From positions 1 through 22,519 of the forward strand of contig JBBIQS010000111.1 of the NCBI GenBank assembly GCA_037442205.1: a stretch of 22,519 nt of DNA, read 5' to 3'. This document shows positions 1 to 8,254 of the stretch, in pieces; the stretch's first letter is position 1, and each line of letters starts with the position of its first letter. The position numbers and the translations under genes were made by a program. The stretch is from JBBIQS01 sp037442205 (GTDB lineage Bacteria > Myxococcota > Myxococcia > Myxococcales > UBA5297). Under the pieces are notes generated by a model. The model was given only the letters and a program-made list of their open reading frames with translations. It was not told the DNA's origin and ran no database searches.

Positions 1-1182
1 TGGCCGGTCTACGTCCGCGACGAGGACGGCCAGCTGGGCGCGCAACTGATGCAGTACGACCGCGGCGCGTGGCGGGAGATGGCCGAGTCGGCCGGCTGCA
101 GCTGCCAGGAGTGCAGCCAGGCCTGCATCGCGAGCTGCAACTGCACCCCGGCCCCGACCTGGGCCCGGCGGATCGCCCCCGGGGAATCGGTGGAGCGGAC
201 CTGGAACGGCGAGTACCGCTCGCCCGATCGCGCCTCCTGCTTCCCCGGCGGCGCGGTCGACTGCCTCGGCGATCGGGTTCCGGCGCAGCCGGGCAGCTAC
301 CGGCTCAAGCTCTGCTGGGCCTCGACCCTCTCGGCCGGGACCTCCGACGCCCAGCGCTTCCGCGCCGAGTTCCCCCAGACCCTCAACTGCGCCACCCGCG
401 ACTTCAGCCTACCGGCAGAGGGCGCGGTCGAGGTGCAGACCATCGAGCCTCCGGGCTGCCGCACCAGCGGCGACTGCGCCGCCGGCGAGCTTTGCCTCGA
501 CGGCGGCTGCTCGGCGACCTGCCTGCCCAACGACGTGCCGGCGCTGGGAGGAGAGTGGTCGGTGGAGGTCGGCTCGCCCGACGACGCCGGCTTCTTCGAC
601 ATCTCCTCCGCGGACACTGGCGCGACCGTCTACCGAGGGGCGGGCAGGGTGGCTGCGGTGCGCTACTCGGCCGGGACCACCAACCTGACCGTGGTCCGCA
701 CCGACGCTTCGGGCATCGACTACTCGGCCAGCTTCTACTACGTGCTGCCCGGCAAGCGGGCGTTTCCGCTGTCGGTGGGCGAGTCGATCGAGGTCGAGCT
801 CGTCGAGTACGCCGCCGGGGGTCGCAAGGGGGCTCGGGCGGTGGTCCTGCGCCAGAGCGGGCAACTGCTCGTGATGGCCGACAGTGGGCTTGGCGGAAGG
901 GTCCTGGACGACGCGGCGAGCTCGCCGTTCTCCGTCTCCGCGACCGGCGAGCCGTTCGCCTGCTCAGTGGGCGATTGCGGCCGGCGGCTCTACTCGCGGC
1001 TGAGCTTCTCCGCGGGAGCGGTGAGCCAGGCCCTGTCCCCGGGAAAGGCCGCCGCGCTGGAAGTGGCCGGCCAGAGCTACGAGGCGGCGGCCGTGGCAAA
1101 CTACGCCGACGAGGTCCGAGGCTGCGGAGTGATGCCGGTGATGCCCCACGCCGTTATATGGAGCCGGCCGGCCGCTCCCTAG
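1..1182 (+). CDS. Cysteine-rich exported protein, 5'-truncated by the window edge
   Basis: The reading frame is open from base 1 to a TAG at 1180-1182, giving 393 residues, so the true start and any signal peptide lie upstream of the window. Six cysteines are packed between about 97 and 144 (a CSCQEC-like cluster). A second cluster at 457-522 has the spacing C-x5-C-x5-C-x4-C-x3-C around GDCAAGELC. Small disulfide modules of this 'C..GDC..GELC..G.C' kind are common in secreted or lipid-anchored proteins of Myxococcota. The rest (from about base 540) looks like beta-rich extracellular sequence without a recognised catalytic motif. A near-palindrome (GGAGC...GCTCC, 1160-1178) overlaps the end of the gene. 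The next gene starts 31 bp later on the same strand. The exported location is inferred from cysteine content only, and I do not recognise a specific family or function. Confidence 0.8.
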   Translation, partial: WPVYVRDEDGQLGAQLMQYDRGAWREMAESAGCSCQECSQACIASCNCTPAPTWARRIAPGESVERTWNGEYRSPDRASCFPGGAVDCLGDRVPAQPGSYRLKLCWASTLSAGTSDAQRFRAEFPQTLNCATRDFSLPAEGAVEVQTIEPPGCRTSGDCAAGELCLDGGCSATCLPNDVPALGGEWSVEVGSPDDAGFFDISSADTGATVYRGAGRVAAVRYSAGTTNLTVVRTDASGIDYSASFYYVLPGKRAFPLSVGESIEVELVEYAAGGRKGARAVVLRQSGQLLVMADSGLGGRVLDDAASSPFSVSATGEPFACSVGDCGRRLYSRLSFSAGAVSQALSPGKAAALEVAGQSYEAAAVANYADEVRGCGVMPVMPHAVIWSRPAAP

Positions 1183-1213
1183 GCGGCGAGCGGCGCGAAA
1201 GGAACCAAGGAAA

Positions 1214-1648
1214 ATGCAGCGGAAATCGAGCCAGCGCGGTGCCATCTCCTTCGTGAGCATGTTGATGCTGGCGGGACTCGCCGTGGCCGGCTATTTCGGG
1301 GCGATGTATGGCCCCGCTTACTTCGAGGCCTTCGAGGTCAAGCAGATGCTGCGCGAAGCCTCCAACATGGCTGCGCGACTGGGGACCGACGACCAGATCC
1401 GTGAGTTCATCCTCAACAAGAGCAAGCAGATAGGCAGCCACTGGGAGATCGTGGACGGCGAAGAGCGGAACATCCCCGGGCTGGTCCTCTTGGCCGAGGA
1501 CGTCTTCGTCAACCGCGACGACTACGCCAAGACCATCGTCGTCCAGGTCAAGTACACCAAGCGCCTCGACTACCCCTTCCTCAAGCGCCAGAAGGAGCTC
1601 ACCTTCTCGCCCTCGGTGAAGGAGAGCACGCGCCCGGTGCACTGGTGA
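1214..1648 (+). CDS. Small single-pass membrane protein (DUF4845-like)
   Basis: This 144-residue protein has a short positively charged N-terminus (MQRKSSQRGA). One hydrophobic segment follows at about residues 10-30, then a soluble alpha/beta region of about 110 residues ending in a basic tail. The N-terminal 'RG..SF..ML' followed by a transmembrane helix resembles the DUF4845 and pilin-like anchored proteins often seen in proteobacteria, but the match is by shape and not by a diagnostic motif. The start is supported by AAGGAA-type purine-rich sequence just before the ATG. Its TGA overlaps the GTG start of pyrR (GTGA, 4 bp), so it is probably translated together with pyrR and pyrB. No catalytic residues can be named. 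Confidence 0.75.
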   Translation: MQRKSSQRGAISFVSMLMLAGLAVAGYFGAMYGPAYFEAFEVKQMLREASNMAARLGTDDQIREFILNKSKQIGSHWEIVDGEERNIPGLVLLAEDVFVNRDDYAKTIVVQVKYTKRLDYPFLKRQKELTFSPSVKESTRPVHW

Positions 1649-2187
1649 GCGCGCCGGCGGGGGGAAGGCAGGTCTGCGGCGCCGCCGAGGTCGAGCAGGC
1701 CATCGGGCGGCTCTGCCAGGGAATCCTGGGCGGGCAGATCTCCAAGAGCGACCTTTGCCTGGTGGGCGTCCGCCACGGCGGGGTTCCGCTGGCCCGCCGC
1801 CTCAAGGAAAACCTGGAGCGTCAACTGGGCCCGGGCATCCCGCTGGGGACCCTGGACATCGGCCTGTACCGCGATGACGTGGCCCGGGTGCATCCAGTGG
1901 TCGGGCCCACCGAGATCGCCTTCTCCATCCAGGACAAGTCGGTGGTGCTGGTGGACGACGTGCTGTTCACCGGGCGGACGGTGCGGGCGGCGCTCGACGA
2001 GCTGATGGACTTCGGTCGCCCGCGGCGGGTCTACCTGGCGGTGCTGGTGGACCGCGGCGGGCGCGAGCTGCCGATCAGCGCCGACTTCACCGGCCTGTCG
2101 CTGCCGGTCGCCGCCTCGCAGCGGGTGGAGGTCCACTTCCAGCAGACCGAGGGCGAGGACGCGGTCTTCGTGCTCGGCAAGGAATAG
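1645..2187 (+). CDS. pyrR: PyrR bifunctional pyrimidine regulator / uracil phosphoribosyltransferase
   Basis: The 180-residue length is normal for PyrR. The PRPP-binding loop is plain (VVLVDDVLFTGRTVRAAL, about residues 94-111), with the acidic pair and the TGRT phosphate loop. The 'VGVRHGGVPLARRL' segment near the N-terminus and 'DIGLYRDD' are also typical of the family. Family members convert uracil and PRPP to UMP; in Firmicutes they also bind pyr mRNA and control attenuation. Here the GTG start overlaps the upstream stop codon by 4 bp and pyrB follows after 12 bp, so there is no room for a classical PyrR attenuator inside this group. The enzymatic role is therefore safer than the regulatory one. 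Its neighbour pyrB supports a pyrimidine function. Confidence 0.93.
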   Translation: MSAPAGGRQVCGAAEVEQAIGRLCQGILGGQISKSDLCLVGVRHGGVPLARRLKENLERQLGPGIPLGTLDIGLYRDDVARVHPVVGPTEIAFSIQDKSVVLVDDVLFTGRTVRAALDELMDFGRPRRVYLAVLVDRGGRELPISADFTGLSLPVAASQRVEVHFQQTEGEDAVFVLGKE

Positions 2188-2199
2188 AGGGGAGGGGAG

Positions 2200-3104
<905 letters not shown>

Positions 3105-3132
<28 letters not shown>

Positions 3133-4073
3133 TCGGCCCGGAGACAGCGCACAAGTTGCCGTCGCGCCGGTTCGGCGAATACACGCTGCTGCGCAAGATA
3201 GGCGAGGGCGGCATGGCCACCGTCTACCTGGCCGAGGCCGTGGACGAGCGCGCCGACCTGGTGCGCGCGGCAATCAAGCTGATGAAGTCGGCGACGGTGC
3301 AGGGAGTAGACGTCGGCGAGCTGTTCGCCCAAGAGGCCGACGTCCATGGGCTGCTGCGGCATCCGAACCTGGTGGAGCTGTACGAGGTCGGCAAGGAGCA
3401 GGGGCAGTGGTTCATGGCCCTCGAGTTCTGCCCTGGCGGCGACCTCGAGGCGCTGATGGACGCGTTGGCCGAGCAGGGTCAGCGGATGCCGCCGTCGGCG
3501 GCGCTGGAGATCGGGATCGACCTGCTCAAGGCGCTGGCCTACCTGCACCAGGCCCAGGGAGTGACCGGGACTTCGCTGGAGCTGGTCCACGGGGACATCA
3601 ACCCCGGCAACGTCTTCTTCACGCTGCGGCCGGGTCGGGCCAAGCTCGCCGACCTGGGCGTGGTGAGCAGCGCCGCCCTCGGAGGCGGGCTGCCGGAGGG
3701 GATGGCGGCCGGCAAGCTGCACTACCTCTCCCCGGAGCAGATCCAGGGCAAGCCGCTGACCGGGTCCTCGGACCTGTTCGCGGTCGGGATCGTGATGTAC
3801 GAGCTGCTGGTGGGGATGCGGCCGTTCAAGGGGCGCGACCAGGCGGAGGTCTTCGACCGGATCTGCGCCGGCAAGTACGAGAGGCCCAGCGGCATCTCCG
3901 CGCAGCTGGCGTCGATCTTCGAGAAGGCGCTGGCCAAGAACCCAAAGAACCGCTTCCCGTCCGCCGGGGCCTTCGCCAGCGAGCTGCTGCGCTACCAGCT
4001 CGACAACGGCCTGCAGAACCGCTCCGACGACGTCTCCGAGCTGGTCGAAGAGGGCCTGGGCATCCTGACCTGA
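3105..4073 (+). CDS. Ser/Thr protein kinase, non-RD, cytoplasmic
   Basis: This 322-residue protein is essentially a bare Hanks-type kinase domain. It has the glycine loop KIGEGGMATV (about 31-40), lysine in AAIKLMK (K58), catalytic loop VHGDINPGN (D164, N169), DLG in place of DFG (183-185), SPE in place of APE (209-211), and the SSDLFAVGIVMYEL helix. The catalytic Asp is preceded by Gly instead of Arg (HGD, 'non-RD'), a variant common among myxobacterial kinases and usually not controlled by activation-loop phosphorylation. No transmembrane segment or sensor domain is seen; about 30 residues follow the domain. The GTG at 3105 overlaps pyrB by 28 bp and has no clear ribosome site. A TTG at 3156 would give a tidy N-terminus (PSRRFGEYTLL) and may be the real start. 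Targets are unknown. Confidence 0.9.
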
Positions 4074-4133
4074 GATCGCATTGAGCGGGCCTCGCTCCGC
4101 GGTTATCCAAGGCTAGGGAGAGCGAGGAGCCCC

Positions 4134-4481
4134 ATGGAGCTCGAGGTCGACTTCACCTTCAGCGCCGCCCACCGGCTGCCGTACTACGAAGGCCCCTGCA
4201 AGCGCACCCACGGCCACAACTACAAGCTGCGGGTGACGGTGGCCGGAAAGCCCGACCCGAAGAGCGGGATGATCCTCGACTTCGAGGAGATCCGCCGCGC
4301 GGTGACCGAGGGCGTCCTCGGCCGCATCGACCACCAGAACCTCAACGACTTCCACGACAACCCCACCGCCGAGAACATGGTCGTCTGGATCTGGGAGCGG
4401 CTTCACGGCAAGCTGCCGGGGCTGACCCAGGTTCGCCTCTGGGAGAACGACTCCTACTCGGTCGCCTACCGCGGCGACTGA
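4134..4481 (+). CDS. queD: 6-carboxytetrahydropterin synthase / 6-pyruvoyltetrahydropterin synthase homologue (QueD family)
   Basis: The protein is 115 residues, the usual size of a QueD/PTPS tunnelling-fold subunit. It keeps the zinc histidines (H13 in FSAAHRL; H26 and H28 in HGHNY), the catalytic cysteine (C22, spacing C-x3-HGH as in QueD), the D-H pair in GRIDHQNLND (D66, H67), PTAEN and a late glutamate (E104). Family members act on 7,8-dihydroneopterin triphosphate, giving carboxytetrahydropterin for queuosine precursors (QueD) or pyruvoyl-tetrahydropterin for biopterin (PTPS). The C-x3-HGH spacing favours QueD over animal PTPS (C-x5-HGH). GAGGAG precedes the ATG. A GTP cyclohydrolase I homologue starts 14 bp downstream, so the pair matches consecutive steps. 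No queC, queE or queF is visible in the window. Confidence 0.9.
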   Translation: MELEVDFTFSAAHRLPYYEGPCKRTHGHNYKLRVTVAGKPDPKSGMILDFEEIRRAVTEGVLGRIDHQNLNDFHDNPTAENMVVWIWERLHGKLPGLTQVRLWENDSYSVAYRGD

Positions 4482-4495
4482 GGGCAAAGGACGCC

Positions 4496-5116
4496 ATGTC
4501 TCGCCCCAACAAATCGCCGGCCGCCGATGCGGCCTCGGCCATGCCCTCGCTGGCTGGGATGGAGGCCGCGGTCCGCGCCTTCCTGGTCGCCGCCCGGCTC
4601 GATCCCAAGCGCCATCCCGAGCTGGCGCAGACCCCGGCTCTGGTCGCCCGGGCCTGGGCCGAGGAGTTCCTCGACGGCTATCAAGGCGACCCCAAGGCCA
4701 TCCTCGCCGAGCGGATGCCGGCCCCGGCCGCCGGCCGCGAAGAGCTGGTGGTCGTCACCAAGGTCGCCTACCAGAGCGTCTGCCCCCACCATCTGCTGCC
4801 CTACGGCGGGATGGCGCACCTGGCCTATCTGCCCGGCAAACAGGTGGTCGGCTTCGGCCAGCTGGTGAAGCTGCTCGACTGCCTGTCGCATCGGCTGGTG
4901 CTGCAGGAGGACCTGGCGCGCGAGCTGGCCCAGACCCTGGTGACCGAGCTCGGGGCGCGCGGGGCGGGGGTGCTGCTGGAGGCCGAGCAGGCCTGCCTGG
5001 CACTGCGCGGCGGCAAGCGCGCCGGCTCCAAGGTGACCGCCGACTCCTATGCCGGGGTCATGGCCAAGGACCCGGAGATTCGCTCGCGCTTCTTGAGCGC
5101 GGTGCGCGGAGGCTGA
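4496..5116 (+). CDS. folE: GTP cyclohydrolase I homologue with altered active-site pocket (FolE-like)
   Basis: The 206-residue protein aligns along the whole FolE core: SVCPHHLLPYGG, YLPGKQVVGF, RLVLQED, ACLALRGG and the C-terminal FLSAVRGG. The zinc ligands are kept (C96, H99, C167), as are H98 and the Q137-E138 pair. Against the E. coli enzyme several pocket residues differ: CEHH reads CPHH, the GLSK-x2-R stretch reads GFGQ-x2-K (Ser/Lys/Arg replaced by Gly121, Gln122, Lys125), and the catalytic His two residues before the last zinc Cys is Gln165. These positions contact the GTP triphosphate or take part in ring opening, so normal GTP cyclohydrolase activity is uncertain. It sits 14 bp after the QueD homologue and 2 bp before a reductase gene. 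It may be a divergent pterin enzyme; whether a second, canonical folE exists is outside the window. Confidence 0.85.
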   Translation: MSRPNKSPAADAASAMPSLAGMEAAVRAFLVAARLDPKRHPELAQTPALVARAWAEEFLDGYQGDPKAILAERMPAPAAGREELVVVTKVAYQSVCPHHLLPYGGMAHLAYLPGKQVVGFGQLVKLLDCLSHRLVLQEDLARELAQTLVTELGARGAGVLLEAEQACLALRGGKRAGSKVTADSYAGVMAKDPEIRSRFLSAVRGG

Positions 5117-5118
5117 GC

Positions 5119-5811
5119 ATGCGGCTGGCGGGTGAAGTGGCGATCGTGACCGGGGCTTCGCGCGGCATCGGCAGGGCGTGTGCGCTGTCGCTGGCCACCG
5201 CCGGAGCGAGAGTGGCCCTGGTCAGCCGCCGCGAAGGCCCGCTGGCCGAGGTCGCCGCGGAGATCGTCGCCCAGGCCGGAGTGGCCCAGGCCTTCCCCGG
5301 CGACATCTCGGACGAGGGCTTCGTCGGCCGGCTCTTCGAGGAGGTCGAGCGGAAGCTGGGCCCGGTGACGGTGCTGGTGGGCAACGCCGCGGTGCTCGAG
5401 GTGGCCCCGGTGGCCGAGATGTCCACCGCCGCCTTCGACCGGGTCCTGGATACCAACCTGCGGGCGGCCTTCCTCTGCGCCCGCGAGGCGGTGCGCCGGA
5501 TGGTGCCCCGCGGCAAGGGCCGGCTGATCCAGCTCTCCTCGATCAGCGCCACCCTGGGCACGCCGAAACTGGCCGCCTACTGCGCGAGCAAGTGGGGGCT
5601 CAACGGCCTGGTCAAGGCGCTGGCCGAGGAGCTGCGCGGCACCGGGGTTCTCTCGATGGGCGTGGCGCCTGGATCGGTGGACACCGAGATGCTCAAGCAA
5701 TCGGGCTTTCCGCCGGACATGCAGCCTGAGGACGTGGCCACGGTGGTCCGCTTCCTGGCCAGCGAGGCGCCGGCGGCGATGCAGGGGAGCATCGTCGAGA
5801 TGTTTGGATGA
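5119..5811 (+). CDS. Short-chain dehydrogenase/reductase (SDR), classical type
   Basis: This 230-residue NAD(P)-dependent oxidoreductase has a Rossmann fold. It shows the dinucleotide motif TGASRGIG (11-18), Asp62 in GDIS, the NAA version of the NNAG motif (89-91), structural N113, and the catalytic Ser141, Tyr154 and Lys158 (Y-x3-K). The basic SRR stretch after strand 2 (36-38) suggests NADPH preference. GGAGG lies 6 bp before the ATG, and the gene begins 2 bp after the FolE-like stop codon, so all three are likely one transcript. By position it could reduce a pterin, as sepiapterin reductase or FolM-type enzymes do. By sequence it is equally close to FabG-like or sugar-alcohol SDRs. The substrate is therefore an inference from neighbours. 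Confidence 0.9.
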   Translation: MRLAGEVAIVTGASRGIGRACALSLATAGARVALVSRREGPLAEVAAEIVAQAGVAQAFPGDISDEGFVGRLFEEVERKLGPVTVLVGNAAVLEVAPVAEMSTAAFDRVLDTNLRAAFLCAREAVRRMVPRGKGRLIQLSSISATLGTPKLAAYCASKWGLNGLVKALAEELRGTGVLSMGVAPGSVDTEMLKQSGFPPDMQPEDVATVVRFLASEAPAAMQGSIVEMFG

Positions 5812-5878
5812 GGTCCGGCAGCTCCCGCCGTTTCCTCAATCCCAGGTTGTACCAACGGAAGAAGGCGGTCAGAGTACG

Positions 5879-5907
5879 CGCGGCCGGCGGGACGCCGGCG
5901 CTCCCAG
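5879..5907. repeat. REP-like GC-rich hairpin
   Basis: A perfect 7 bp inverted repeat GCCGGCG/CGCCGGC (5883-5889 and 5893-5899) with a GGA loop lies in the 132 bp gap between the SDR and the FAD-oxidase genes. The surrounding GCGCGG...GCCGGCGCTCCC is echoed at 22098-22126, after the peptide-transporter gene. The pair looks like two members of a short interspersed palindromic family. No T-run follows, so a terminator role is not assured. The rest of the gap holds nothing I can identify. Confidence 0.5.
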
Positions 5908-5943
5908 GCGCTCTCTGCTGACCCCAGATCGGAGCCGACACCC

Positions 5944-7322
<1,379 letters not shown>

Positions 7323-7323
<1 letters not shown>

Positions 7324-8066
7324 TGTGTACGCTGCTGCTGGCCCATCGGCTCTTTCCCGGCGCCCCGCTGGTGGTGGCGGCCAATCGGGATGAACTGCTG
7401 AGCCGGCCGGCGAGCGGGCCCAAGGTCTACCCGGGCCCGCCCAAGGTGCTGATGCCCCGCGACGAGCTGGCCTTCGGCACCTGGCTCGGGCTCAACGAGC
7501 ACGGGGTGTTCGTGGGCATCACCAACCGCTTCGGCCGTCCGCCCGATCCCTCGCGCGCCTCGCGAGGGTCGCTGGTGGTGCGGGCGCTGCACGCGCCCAG
7601 CGCCGAGGCGCTCCACCGCGAGCTGTCCAACCTCTCCGGCCACGAGCACAACGGCTTCCACCTGCTCTACGCCGACCGCGAGGATGCCTTCGTCACCTGG
7701 AGCGATGGGGAGAACATCCGCCAGTACCGGGTCGAGCCCGGGCTGCACGTGGTCACCGAACGCTCGCTGGGTGCCGACGACCGCGGGCGCACCGAGATGG
7801 TGGAGCGGCTGTTCGAGCAGACGGTAAATGGGCAGGAGCCGACCGTCGAGAAGCTGGCCTCGCTGCTCAAGGTCCACGGGCCGGATCACGAGCGGCTGGC
7901 CGGGACCTGCATCCACGCCGACGAGAAGGGCTACGGAACCCGCTCGTCGTTCGTCTTCATCGGACGCGAGCGCCCGGAGGCCGCCTGGTGCGAGGGCAAG
8001 CCCTGCCGCCATCCGTTCGTGGATCTGGCGCCGATGCTCGAGGAGCTGGGGCTGAGGCGAGGCTAG
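7323..8066 (+). CDS. NRDE family protein (TANGO2-like), putative Ntn-type hydrolase
   Basis: Translation from the ATG at 7323 gives 247 residues beginning Met-Cys. The family's name-giving motif is clear in VVAANRDELLSRPA, followed by GTWLGLNEHGVFVGITNR, and NGFHLLYADR further on. The Cys directly after Met is the expected N-terminal nucleophile position in this Ntn-like fold. A bacterial function is poorly defined; the eukaryotic relative TANGO2 is linked to Golgi organisation and haem or lipid handling. The start codon overlaps the glcD-like stop (TGATG), so the two are probably co-translated. An upstream extension of the same frame exists but lies inside the oxidase gene and looks like a shadow. 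The gene is convergent with the kinase gene ending at 8255. Confidence 0.9.
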
Positions 8067-8081
8067 CGTCCCCATTCGCCA

Positions 8082-8139
8082 CGAGCTTGTCGAGGCGGCC
8101 CTTCGACTCCGGCTCGCGTCCGCGAGCCTCCGCTCAGGG
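8082..8139. repeat. Interspersed palindromic repeat, copy 1
   Basis: A 58 bp element begins CGAGCTTGTCGAGGCGGCCC and ends CCTCCGCTCAGGG. The first 28 bases match copy 2 (8174-8235) exactly, and the last 17 or more also match. Differences are confined to the middle, inside a GGCTCGCG...CGCGAGCC stem-loop. It starts 15 bp after the NRDE stop. Elements with this look (arms around TTCGAC and GCTCAGGG) recur between genes in many G+C-rich genomes. The element lies between two convergent genes, so a role as a bidirectional terminator or mRNA stabiliser is possible. Confidence 0.75.
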
Positions 8140-8173
8140 GGACCGGTAGACGAGTAGATCCGGCGCGAGCCCC

Positions 8174-8235
8174 CGAGCTTGTCGAGGCGGCCCTTCGACT
8201 TCGGCTCGCTCGCTCGCGCGAGCCTCCGCTCAGGG
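8174..8235. repeat. Interspersed palindromic repeat, copy 2
   Basis: This 62 bp direct copy of the element at 8082 is 34 bp downstream of it, in the same orientation. Its central stem is longer, with a run of CTCG units between GGCTCGC and GCGAGCC. It ends 19 bp before the stop of the convergent kinase gene. A difference only in the stem centre with conserved outer arms is what is expected of a mobile or duplicated REP-like element whose structure, and not its exact sequence, is kept. Confidence 0.75.
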
Positions 8236-8254
8236 TGAACGGGTCCGAAGGCGC

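Noticed and set aside
1183..1213. Leader/attenuator upstream of the pyrR group
   Set aside because: Only 31 bp are available, and there is no terminator/antiterminator pair or PyrR-binding hairpin.
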